Below, piece by piece: positions 8,544-15,656 of a DNA stretch of 64,000 bases (its first letter is position 1; each line of letters starts with the position of its first letter). Below the pieces are notes generated by a model. The model had not been told where the DNA came from. It worked only from the letters and a program-made list of their open reading frames with translations, and made no database searches. The position numbers were made by a program, and so were the translations under genes. The stretch comes from an uncultured Eubacterium sp. (GTDB lineage Bacteria; Bacillota; Clostridia; Lachnospirales; Lachnospiraceae): positions 1-64,000 of the forward strand of contig CAJUTM010000014.1 in NCBI GenBank assembly GCA_910589595.1, given 5' to 3'.

Positions 8544-8557
8544 CGAACGTTTGTTTG
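8544..8557. promoter_or_regulatory. LexA (SOS) box, downstream of the -10
   Basis: CGAAC-GTTT-GTTTG matches the Gram-positive LexA dyad CGAAC-N4-GTTCG with one mismatch. It lies just downstream of the -10 of the LysM gene, where bound LexA would block initiation. Confidence 0.75.
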
Positions 8558-8562
8558 ATACT

Positions 8563-8591
8563 AATTTATCATACGAACAAATGTTTGTCAA
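8563..8591 (-). promoter_or_regulatory. promoter of the LysM/YneA-like gene
   Basis: On the minus strand TTGACA (8586-8591) and TAAATT (8563-8568) are 17 bases apart. One LexA box occupies the spacer, the other follows the -10. Confidence 0.7.
8574..8587. promoter_or_regulatory. LexA (SOS) box, in the promoter spacer
   Basis: CGAAC-AAAT-GTTTG, one mismatch from the consensus dyad. It is exactly 30 bases from the other box, about three helical turns, which would allow two LexA dimers on the same face. Confidence 0.75.
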
Positions 8592-8611
8592 TATAAGAAA
8601 TGAAAAATTTT

Positions 8612-8650
8612 CAAAAAAACCACGAGCGTCACGCTTCGCGAGACTGCTCG
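8612..8650 (-). terminator. terminator of the yicC-rpoZ operon
   Basis: Read on the minus strand, CGAGCAGTC and GACGCTCG (8623-8650, one bulged base) form a stem followed by TGG and seven Ts (8613-8619). It isolates the rpoZ operon from the LexA-controlled promoter that begins 20 bases later. Confidence 0.7.
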
Positions 8651-8667
8651 GGTTCGCGGGCGCGCTC

Positions 8668-8746
8668 GGATAGTCTTGTGCAAGCACAGACATATCCTCA
8701 CTTTGCCTCCGCGTAAATAAAGCGGCCCAGTCTCTGACTGCACCGC
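8668..8746 (-). other. structured rpoZ 3' region with two more hairpins
   Basis: The 276 bases between the LysM gene and rpoZ hold no credible gene. Besides the terminator they contain GGATA...TATCC with an inner TGTGC-AA-GCACA (8668-8697), and GCGG-CAGTC-TCT-GACTG-CCGC with 2-base internal loops (8722-8746). On the minus strand the latter is followed by TTTATTT, so it could be a first terminator. The base composition is clearly more GC-rich than its surroundings. Confidence 0.5.
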
Positions 8747-8775
8747 CACTCTGCATAAAATATTTTGTTTATTTT

Positions 8776-9021
8776 CTACTCTTCGGTTTCTTCTTCCGCG
8801 TCAATTTTGATGGCGCTGCTCGACAACTCGTCAATCGCTATGGACAGCGCTTTCGGACAATCCTGATTTTTCACCAATGGTTCAGAACCGGCAATAATCT
8901 GACGCGCTCTCTTTGCCGTTGCCAGAACAATGGAATAGCGGCTGTTTACAACCGGCTGTTCACCCTGCTCTACTTCGCTGTTTGCAATATTCATTAAATC
9001 AGTATAGGATGGATGTAACAT
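8776..9021 (-). CDS. rpoZ: RNA polymerase omega subunit
   Basis: Omega stabilises the beta-prime subunit of RNA polymerase. The 81-residue product matches the family in length and motifs: 'YTDLMNIANSE', 'VVNSRYSIVLATAKRARQI' and a C-terminal 'ALSIAIDELSSSAIKI'. It is the last gene of the yicC-remA-gmk-lepB-rpoZ unit, which is normal except for the lepB gene placed before it. A GAAAGGAGC ribosome site precedes the ATG. Confidence 0.93.
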   Translation of the reverse strand: MLHPSYTDLMNIANSEVEQGEQPVVNSRYSIVLATAKRARQIIAGSEPLVKNQDCPKALSIAIDELSSSAIKIDAEEETEE

Positions 9022-9093
9022 AATAAAAGCTCCTTTCTGCTTTTGGGGTTATATTTGTTTTCTGTTTCTGCATTTTCAATCGGAGAAACACTT

Positions 9094-9729
9094 TTACGGG
9101 GTTCCGAATTTATTTAGCGGCCATATGCGGATAAATACTTTTCCTACAATATTCTCTCTTTTGACCGGCCCGGGAGCATCTTCGTCGCTTTCCGGAGAAT
9201 AACGGCTGTCCATGCTGACGGAACGATGGTCGCCCAAAACATAGTATTCATTTTCTTTTAATTTGTAAGGTTTATCCGGCGTGCCAATTTCAATTAAATC
9301 GTCGTCCATAGCGTCTTTCGCGTAAGGGTCGTCGACTTTTTCACCATTTACATAAATGCTGTTTTTGTCGATATAGATAGTTTCTCCCGGAAGTCCGTAA
9401 ATGCGCTTTACATAATATTCATCCACGTTCTGTCCTTTTGGCCGGAATACAATAATATCATAGCGCTCCGGATCGCCGAAGCGGTAGGACAATTTATTTA
9501 CTAATAAACTTTCATTGTGATGTAACGTATCTTCCATGGATTCACCGGATACAACCGTTCTTTCCATAATATATGTTGGGAAAATGTACAAGCAGAAGAA
9601 AACAATAAAAGCATAGATTAGTAGCTCTATAACAATACTAAAAGGACTTCTTTTCTTTCTCACTGCTTTGCGATTTTCTTTCATGTCATCAATTACATTA
9701 GCATTTTCCTGATTCATATCTGCACTCAT
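9094..9729 (-). CDS. lepB: signal peptidase I, copy 1
   Basis: A type I signal peptidase that removes signal peptides from exported proteins at the outer face of the membrane. It has one N-terminal membrane anchor ('IVIELLIYAFIVFFCLYIF'), the nucleophile serine in 'VSGESMEDTL', the general-base lysine in 'YVKRIYGLPGE', and the box 'LGDHRSVSMDSR'. All catalytic residues are present, in contrast to the copy at 28996. It sits between gmk and rpoZ, which are usually adjacent, so it looks inserted into that operon; spacing to gmk is 15 bases. Confidence 0.94.
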   Translation of the reverse strand: MSADMNQENANVIDDMKENRKAVRKKRSPFSIVIELLIYAFIVFFCLYIFPTYIMERTVVSGESMEDTLHHNESLLVNKLSYRFGDPERYDIIVFRPKGQNVDEYYVKRIYGLPGETIYIDKNSIYVNGEKVDDPYAKDAMDDDLIEIGTPDKPYKLKENEYYVLGDHRSVSMDSRYSPESDEDAPGPVKRENIVGKVFIRIWPLNKFGTP

Positions 9730-9744
9730 TTTCTACGCTCCCTT

Positions 9745-10365
9745 TTACTTATTATTGTTTGCTTCCTGCTGAAAATTATGTATCATACCGGTCTGATAAG
9801 AGACACGCATATGTTCGGATTGTATGATTTGATGAACATCCTGCACCGCCTGTTCCAATTCGTCATTGATAATTAAATAATCATACGAAGACATGTAGGC
9901 GACTTCTTCCGAGGCACGCTGCATGCGGCGGTTAATTTCATCTTTGGTCTCTGTTCCCCGCCCGATTAAGCGCTGCTCCAAATCCGTAAAGGACGGTGGA
10001 GTGACGAATAATAAAAGAGCGTTCGGGAATTGCTCTTTGACAAGCATACCGCCTTGCATTTCAATCTCAAGCAAAACATCTTTACCTTCTGCCAGTTGTT
10101 TTTCAACAGCCTGTTTCGGTGTACCATAATAGTTTCCAACATATTCTGCCCACTCGATTAATTCTCCCTGCTCAATCATTGTTTCGAATTTTTCGCGCGA
10201 ATGAAAGAAATAATCTTTTCCATTTATTTCTCCCTCGCGGGGTTTGCGCGTAGTGGCAGAAACGGAAAGGAAATAGGGATACCGCTTTATAAGTTCTTTC
10301 ATAATCGTTCCTTTACCGGCGCCGGAAAAGCCCGATAAGACGACGAGTACTCCCTGATTTGACAT
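9745..10365 (-). CDS. gmk: guanylate kinase
   Basis: Phosphorylates GMP to GDP with ATP in purine nucleotide metabolism. The 206-residue product shows the P-loop 'GFSGAGKGTIM' near residues 12-22, the GMP-binding stretch 'SVSATTRKPREGE', 'GKDYFFHSREKF', and 'LLEIEMQGGM'. Length is normal. It follows remA by 20 bases in the conserved yicC-remA-gmk order. Confidence 0.97.
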   Translation of the reverse strand: MSNQGVLVVLSGFSGAGKGTIMKELIKRYPYFLSVSATTRKPREGEINGKDYFFHSREKFETMIEQGELIEWAEYVGNYYGTPKQAVEKQLAEGKDVLLEIEMQGGMLVKEQFPNALLLFVTPPSFTDLEQRLIGRGTETKDEINRRMQRASEEVAYMSSYDYLIINDELEQAVQDVHQIIQSEHMRVSYQTGMIHNFQQEANNNK

Positions 10366-10385
10366 ATCTTGATGCGCCTCCTCTT

Positions 10386-10622
10386 CTACTCTGCATTCAT
10401 TCTCGAAGCAATCGTCTCCGGCAATAACGAGGACAATACCAAAGTATGGTTATCCATTACCAATACGGCTTTTGTCTTGCGTCCGCAAGTAGCGTCAATG
10501 GCATTGCCGGCATCTTTTGCATTCTGAATCATTCTTTTCACCGGTGCAGCTTCCGGACTGACAATACTGTATACTTTTTCGCTGTTTACGACATTACCGA
10601 AACCGATATTTACATATTGCAT
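10386..10622 (-). CDS. remA: RemA-family (DUF370) regulator
   Basis: RemA is a small DNA-binding protein that activates matrix and osmoprotection genes in Bacillus; DUF370 homologues are widespread in Clostridia upstream of gmk. The 78-residue product has the family start 'MQYVNIGFGNVV', the 'VSPEAAPVKRMIQNAK' helix and 'CGRKTKAVLVMDNHTLVLS'. The targets in this organism are unknown; the assignment rests on sequence and on the yicC-remA-gmk order. It is 12 bases from yicC. Confidence 0.9.
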   Translation of the reverse strand: MQYVNIGFGNVVNSEKVYSIVSPEAAPVKRMIQNAKDAGNAIDATCGRKTKAVLVMDNHTLVLSSLLPETIASRMNAE

Positions 10623-10634
10623 GCTGACACCCTC

Positions 10635-11513
10635 TTATTCGATATTTTGAATTTGCTCCCTGATTTTTTCTATTTCTGTTTTCAGCTCAATCCCATAATT
10701 GGAGACTTCCACATCATTTGCTTTGGACAAAATGGTATTGGCTTCCCGATTCATTTCCTGTGCCAGGAAATCCAATTTGCGGCCGATATTTTCCTGTTCC
10801 TGCAAAGTATCTTTCATGTGAGTGATGTGTGAGCGAAGCCGCACCATCTCTTCGTCTACGCATATTTTGTCGCTGTAGATGATTAATTCGGTAGCAAGGA
10901 CAGTCTCATCTATCTTTGTGTCGCCGAGCAGTTCGTGAACTTTATCCATCAGCTTTTGACGGTATTCTTCCACAATCTGCGGCGAACGCTTTTCAATTTC
11001 ATCAATGACATGACCGATGTTATCTAACTTCGCCTCTATATCATAATATAAAGTATTTCCTTCGGCAGAACGACTTGCCTTAAACTTTTCACCGGCATTT
11101 TGAAGTGCGTCGGTAATAAGGCTCAGAAGCATATCCTCGTCCGGTTCTTCCTCTTCTGTTGTAAATACATCGGGATAATGTGATAATTGAATAGCATCCA
11201 CACGTGCCTCCAGTTGGAAATCTTTTGCTATCTGCTGAAGACCCCTGAGATACGAAGAAGCAACGTCTGCATTATAACAGATAGCTTCGCTGCCATTTCC
11301 CAAATCTTCCAGATAAATAAATAAATCAACCTTTCCGCGGGTGGCATATTTTTTGACTTCTTTGCGAATGGCTGCTTCAAAAAAGTTGAGTTTGCGAGGT
11401 AGCCGTATGGAGATATCCAAAAAACGATGATTCACAGATTTCATCTCCAGCGTTATCTTGTATTTATCATTGGCGGCTTCTCCGCGGCCAAAGCCGGTCA
11501 TACTCTGAATCAT
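10635..11513 (-). CDS. yicC: YicC-family endoribonuclease-like protein
   Basis: YicC/YloC proteins are reported endoribonucleases that affect stress responses and small-RNA turnover. The 292-residue product carries the N-terminal YicC domain ('MIQSMTGFGRGEA', 'VNHRFLDISIRLPR') and the C-terminal DUF1732 region, ending with the signature 'RKLDFLAQEMNREANTILSK' and 'VELKTEIEKIREQ'-like helix. It is the first gene of a five-gene operon and has its own strong promoter. Length is typical. Confidence 0.93.
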   Translation of the reverse strand: MIQSMTGFGRGEAANDKYKITLEMKSVNHRFLDISIRLPRKLNFFEAAIRKEVKKYATRGKVDLFIYLEDLGNGSEAICYNADVASSYLRGLQQIAKDFQLEARVDAIQLSHYPDVFTTEEEEPDEDMLLSLITDALQNAGEKFKASRSAEGNTLYYDIEAKLDNIGHVIDEIEKRSPQIVEEYRQKLMDKVHELLGDTKIDETVLATELIIYSDKICVDEEMVRLRSHITHMKDTLQEQENIGRKLDFLAQEMNREANTILSKANDVEVSNYGIELKTEIEKIREQIQNIE

Positions 11514-11546
11514 AACTACCTCCTGATGAATAATCTAATCTGTATT

Positions 11547-11575
11547 ATTATAGTGCATACAACGAAATAAGTCAA
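11547..11575 (-). promoter_or_regulatory. promoter of the yicC-remA-gmk-lepB-rpoZ operon
   Basis: On the minus strand TTGACT (11570-11575) and a perfect TATAAT (11547-11552) are 17 bases apart. It is back to back with the promoter of rqcH. Confidence 0.8.
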
Positions 11576-11584
11576 GAATAATGC

Positions 11585-11613
11585 TTTCTTTCCTGAAACA
11601 AATATAGTATAAT
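11585..11613 (+). promoter_or_regulatory. promoter of rqcH
   Basis: A perfect TATAAT at 11608-11613 has only a weak -35 (TTTCTT, 17 bases upstream). The rqcH ATG follows 31 bases downstream with GAAAGGAAG as ribosome site. Confidence 0.55.
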
Positions 11614-11643
11614 GACAGGATAAGACAGAAAGGAAGATATATC

Positions 11644-13425
11644 ATGGCTTTTGATGGAACTACAGTAGCTGCGTTAGTGCATGAACTGAATGAAAAAATA
11701 GCAGGAGGGCATGTGCAGAAAATAGCTCAGCCGGAACAGGATGAACTGCTATTGACAATAAAAAATAACCGGATGAATTATAAGCTGCGGATTTCCGCCA
11801 GCGCCTCTCTCCCTCTGCTCTATTTGACAGAGAAGACAAAGCAATCTCCGCTTACCGCCCCTAATTTTTGTATGCTGCTTCGCAAGCATCTGGGCGGTGC
11901 GAAACTTCTGTGCTGCCGTCAGGCAGGTCTGGAGCGTGTCATTGAGCTGCAATTTGAGAATTTGAATGAACTCGGCGATTTGAATCAAAAATCTTTGATG
12001 ATAGAGATAATGGGAAAGCACAGTAATATTATTTTTGTTGATAAGGATATGCGTATTATCGACAGTATCAAACATGTCAACGGTATGCTGAGTTCCGTGC
12101 GCGAAGTACTTCCCGACAGAGAGTATTTCATTCCCAATACGCTGCACAAACACGACCCGTTTGCATTGTCAGTTGACGTGTGGAATCAGGTCGTATGCCG
12201 CAAACCGGCAACGGTAGCCAAGGCTCTGTATACTTCCCTGACTGGTTTCAGCGCGTGCTTGTCTCAGGAACTCAGTTTTCGGGCCGGCGTCGACGGCGAC
12301 GCACCGATGGATTCCCTGACCGGCAATGAAAAATCAGCATTGTTAAATCAAATCCGTCAGTTGATGGAACGCTTAAAAAAAGGGGAATTTTCTCCCTGCA
12401 TTATCTGGGACGCGGGAGAGCCGGTTGAATTTGCGGCGATTCCCCTGCTGCGGTATGCGGATGAAAAGAGAAGCGAATACTCTTCCGTTTCGGAAGTAAT
12501 CGAGACATTTTACGGCGAAAAAGATTTGATTACGCGTATACGGCAGAAATCGGCAGATTTGAGAAAGACGGTTACAACTTTACTGGAGCGCAACTACAAG
12601 AAGCTGGATATCCAGCGCAAGCAGATACGCGATACGGAGAAAAAGGAACGGTTTAAAGTTTACGGGGAACTTCTTAATGCTTACGGAAGTCAATTGCAGC
12701 CGCAGGATACTTCCCTTACCTGTACGGATTACTATTCCGGACAGGAAGTTACGATACCGGTTGATTCTTCTATGAGTTATACGGAAAATGCCAATAAGTA
12801 TTTTGCCAGATATAATAAACTGAAACGTACGTTTGAGGCAGTGATGGAGCAGATGAAAGAAAGTCAGTCCGATGTGGAACATCTGGAATCCATTCTCACG
12901 GAACTGGATATCGCCCGCAAAGAAGAGGATTTGCATGCCATCCGGCGGGAGTTGGTGGAACAGGGATATTTAAAAGGAAAGGGCGGACGTAAAAAAAATC
13001 ACCGGCTTCCTAAAAGCAAACCGCTGCATTTCCTCTCGTCCGACGGTTATGACATATATGTGGGGAAAAATAATTATCAGAATGATGAGCTGACGTTTCA
13101 AATGGCGACGGGAAACGATTGGTGGTTTCATGCCAAAAGTATGCCCGGCTCCCACGTTATTCTGCGCTCGAAAGAGGGAGAGCCGCCGATACGGGCATTC
13201 GAAGAAGCTGCTTCTCTCGCGGCATATTTTTCCAAGGGAAAAGGCTCCGATAAGGTGGAAATTGATTATGTTCAAAAGAAACATATTAAGAAGCCGAATG
13301 GAAGCAAACCCGGATTTGTTGTATATTATACCAATTATTCTATGGTAGCCTCATCTCACATTGAGGGGATACAATGTGCCAATGAGGAAGACAGGATTTT
13401 CTTAGAGAGGAGTTTCCTAGTGTAA
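11644..13425 (+). CDS. rqcH: RqcH / NFACT-family ribosome quality-control protein (fibronectin-binding family)
   Basis: RqcH homologues bind stalled 50S subunits and recruit tRNA-Ala to add C-terminal alanine tails that mark nascent chains for degradation; older annotation calls them fibronectin-binding proteins. The 593-residue product begins with the NFACT-N domain ('MAFDGTTVAALVHELNEKIAGG HVQKI'), has a central coiled coil (about 380-440), and ends with the NFACT-R domain ('HFLSSDGYDIYVGKNNYQND', 'WWFHAKSMPGSHVIL'). Length is normal. A perfect 13-bp hairpin overlaps its stop codon and serves as terminator. Confidence 0.94.
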   Translation: MAFDGTTVAALVHELNEKIAGGHVQKIAQPEQDELLLTIKNNRMNYKLRISASASLPLLYLTEKTKQSPLTAPNFCMLLRKHLGGAKLLCCRQAGLERVIELQFENLNELGDLNQKSLMIEIMGKHSNIIFVDKDMRIIDSIKHVNGMLSSVREVLPDREYFIPNTLHKHDPFALSVDVWNQVVCRKPATVAKALYTSLTGFSACLSQELSFRAGVDGDAPMDSLTGNEKSALLNQIRQLMERLKKGEFSPCIIWDAGEPVEFAAIPLLRYADEKRSEYSSVSEVIETFYGEKDLITRIRQKSADLRKTVTTLLERNYKKLDIQRKQIRDTEKKERFKVYGELLNAYGSQLQPQDTSLTCTDYYSGQEVTIPVDSSMSYTENANKYFARYNKLKRTFEAVMEQMKESQSDVEHLESILTELDIARKEEDLHAIRRELVEQGYLKGKGGRKKNHRLPKSKPLHFLSSDGYDIYVGKNNYQNDELTFQMATGNDWWFHAKSMPGSHVILRSKEGEPPIRAFEEAASLAAYFSKGKGSDKVEIDYVQKKHIKKPNGSKPGFVVYYTNYSMVASSHIEGIQCANEEDRIFLERSFLV

Positions 13426-13456
13426 AAAATCACGCTGATGCGCTGATTTTTTACAC
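13420..13456 (+). terminator. terminator hairpin overlapping the rqcH stop
   Basis: GTGTAAAAAATCA and TGATTTTTTACAC form a perfect 13-bp stem with an 11-base loop; the rqcH TAA lies inside the left arm. The T-run is inside the right arm rather than after it, so termination strength is uncertain. Confidence 0.6.
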
Positions 13457-13457
13457 G

Positions 13458-13553
13458 GCTATTTGTTTCTGAGCGAAAACAAATAGCTCTGTTCCGACAC
13501 GAGAAACTCTTCGAGTTTTCTCGTGCGGTTCTTCGCGATGAATCGCTCAGAAA
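13458..13553 (+). other. hairpin array with a long-range 11-base complement before the PHP phosphatase gene
   Basis: Hairpin 2 has 11-bp arms (13458-13468 and 13477-13487). Hairpin 3 pairs CACGAGAAACTC (13498-13509) with 13513-13525 with one bulge. The loop of hairpin 2 plus three stem bases (TTTCTGAGCGA, 13466-13476) is perfectly complementary to TCGCTCAGAAA at 13543-13553, directly before the AGAGGA ribosome site of the next gene. A pseudoknot or two competing folds are possible. Confidence 0.6.
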
Positions 13554-13564
13554 AGAGGATTAGC

Positions 13565-14386
13565 ATGATTTTATACGATACCCATATGCATACTGAATTT
13601 TCTACGGATAGTGATACGCCTGTCACGGCGCAGACAGAACGGGCGGAGCAGGCGGGATTAAGGGGCATTTGCATAACCGACCATATGGATTATGATTTTC
13701 CGGCGGAACTCTGTGACGAGACTTTTACCGGAGAACCGTTTGTTTTTGATGTCGACAGCTATCAGAGACGTCTGCAGAAAGAAAAAGAACAAGCGCCGAT
13801 TGACATTCTGTGTGGCGTAGAATGCGGCTTACAGGCGACAGAGAATGTAATTAACAAAAATAAGAAACTCGCGGCAAACCAGAACTGGGATTTCATCATT
13901 GGTTCCCTCCATCTGGTCGATAAAACAGACCCATATTACGATTTTTTCTGGGAGGGAAAAGATGCGCGGGAGTGTGTAAAAGAATATTTTGACAGTATAT
14001 TAGACAATCTGCAGAATTTTTCAGCTTTTGACTCGCTCGGGCATTTCGATTATGTTGTCCGCTATGCGCCCGCTTCGTTTCGCTATGAGCCGAAACAGTA
14101 TATGGATTTGATAGATACCATTTTGCGGTTATTAATAAAAAAAGATATTGCCTTGGAAGTAAATACCGGCGGGTGGGACTCAAAATGCGGCTGCCAGAAC
14201 CCGCATTTTGATATATTGCAGCATTATGCCTCTCTGGGAGGGAAACTGATTACGATTGGCTCGGACGCCCATACGCCGGAAGATATCTCCTATCGTTTTC
14301 ACGAGCTGCCGGCACTGCTAAAAAAAGCCGGTCTGCGCCAGTATTGTGTATACCAGAAACGTAAACCGGTTTTTTTTGATTTATAA
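13565..14386 (+). CDS. hisJ: PHP-domain phosphatase, HisJ-like histidinol-phosphatase
   Basis: PHP-type histidinol phosphatases remove phosphate from L-histidinol phosphate. The 273-residue product starts 'MILYDTHMHTEFSTDSD', the first metal-binding motif, and continues with 'GICITDHMDYD', 'CGVECGL', 'IIGSLHLVDK', 'FDSLGHFDYVVRY' and 'ITIGSDAHTPEDI', all expected metal ligands. The ATG at 13565 is preceded by AGAGGA; a start 14 codons earlier would lie in the hairpin region. It is 28 kb from hisZGD, so a related PHP phosphoesterase remains possible. It converges with the cysteine desulfurase gene. Confidence 0.85.
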   Translation: MILYDTHMHTEFSTDSDTPVTAQTERAEQAGLRGICITDHMDYDFPAELCDETFTGEPFVFDVDSYQRRLQKEKEQAPIDILCGVECGLQATENVINKNKKLAANQNWDFIIGSLHLVDKTDPYYDFFWEGKDARECVKEYFDSILDNLQNFSAFDSLGHFDYVVRYAPASFRYEPKQYMDLIDTILRLLIKKDIALEVNTGGWDSKCGCQNPHFDILQHYASLGGKLITIGSDAHTPEDISYRFHELPALLKKAGLRQYCVYQKRKPVFFDL

Positions 14387-14405
14387 TGCATATCAGAAAC
14401 AAGAG

Positions 14406-15587
14406 TCAGGGCGCTATTTTTATCATCGCCTGATATCGGGGATTCAGCGCCCGATTTTTCTCTAATATTTTCTTTAAGGCTGCTACGGTATCATCAATAT
14501 CTTCTTTGGTAGTATCTTCGCTCAGTGTAAAACGAACCGTGCCACGCGCCAGTTCATCCGGAATGTGCAGCGCCTGAATGACGTGAGAAGCCGTCGTCTG
14601 TCCTGCATTGCAGGCAGATCCGGCGGAGGCACATATGCCCTCCATATCAAGTAAAATGACAAGCGCTTCCCCTTCGACAAATTCAAAGCTGAAGTTCACG
14701 TTATTTGCCAGACGGTTGACGCGGGGGCCGTTCCGATGGCAAAAAGAAATCTCATTTTCCAGACGGTAAATCATATAGTCACGCAGTTGTGCTATTTGCG
14801 ACTGCGTTTCTTTTAATTTTTCATAGGCCAGTTCCGCCGCTTTTCCCATGCCGACAATCGCCGGAACGTTTTCTGTACCGGCACGAAGTCCCTGCTCCTG
14901 TTGTCCGCCATGCAGAAATGACGGAAGTTTAAGATTATTGTTTACATACAAAAATCCGATTCCCTTGGGGCCGTGGAATTTATGGGCACTTGCGCTTAGC
15001 AAATCAATATGCCAGTCTTTCACCGGTATTTCCATATGCCCGTATGCCTGTACGGCGTCCGTATGGAAAATAGCTGAATGATGCTGCAGGATTTCACCGA
15101 TTTGCCGGATTGGCTGAATCGTTCCTATCTCGTTGTTGGCGAGCATAACGGATACTAATATCGTGTCATTGCGCAATGCCTGTTGTAATTGCTTCACATC
15201 TACATAACCTTGCTCGTCCACGTTGAGATAGGTTATTTCGTATCCCCGCTTTTCCAGATAGTGACAACTGTTCAGCACCGCATGATGTTCGATTTTCGTC
15301 GTAATAATGTGTTTTCCTTTTTCTTTGTATTGTTCAGCAACGCCAATTAAAGCCCAGTTATCCGACTCTGTTCCCCCTGACGTAAAGAAAATATTTTGTG
15401 GTTCGCAGGACAAAGTATGTGCAATTTGTTTGCGGGCATGCAATAATGCCGATTTATTATTTGCTCCCAAGTCATATATACTGGACGGGTTGCCAAAATG
15501 TTCTGTCAGATATGGCAGCATTTCCTCACAGACTTCCTTTGAAAGTCGGGTTGTTGCCGCATTATCCAAATAAATATGCTTACTCAA
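14406..15587 (-). CDS. cysteine desulfurase (NifS/IscS family), TTG start
   Basis: A PLP enzyme that takes sulfur from cysteine for Fe-S cluster, thiouridine or cofactor synthesis. Motifs: 'IYLDNAATTRLSKEV', 'FTSGGTESDNWALIG', the PLP lysine in 'LLSASAHKFHGPKGIGFLY', and the sulfur-carrying cysteine in 'ASAGSACNAGQ'. I place the start at a TTG with GAGGGGA 7 bases upstream (393 residues); an upstream GTG at 15614 has no ribosome site. No iscU or thiI homologue is next to it, so the sulfur acceptor is not shown. The gene before it is an unrelated membrane protein. Confidence 0.92.
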   Translation of the reverse strand: MSKHIYLDNAATTRLSKEVCEEMLPYLTEHFGNPSSIYDLGANNKSALLHARKQIAHTLSCEPQNIFFTSGGTESDNWALIGVAEQYKEKGKHIITTKIEHHAVLNSCHYLEKRGYEITYLNVDEQGYVDVKQLQQALRNDTILVSVMLANNEIGTIQPIRQIGEILQHHSAIFHTDAVQAYGHMEIPVKDWHIDLLSASAHKFHGPKGIGFLYVNNNLKLPSFLHGGQQEQGLRAGTENVPAIVGMGKAAELAYEKLKETQSQIAQLRDYMIYRLENEISFCHRNGPRVNRLANNVNFSFEFVEGEALVILLDMEGICASAGSACNAGQTTASHVIQALHIPDELARGTVRFTLSEDTTKEDIDDTVAALKKILEKNRALNPRYQAMIKIAP

Positions 15588-15656
15588 ATGACTTCCCCTC
15601 TCTGGTGGTAACACTCTATTTTATCCTATGCGGTTTGTGTCAGAAAGTGACAGTTA

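Noticed and set aside
8496..8756. 86-codon minus-strand reading frame upstream of the LysM gene
   Set aside because: It runs through the rpoZ terminator hairpins and both LexA boxes, has no ribosome site and no family resemblance.
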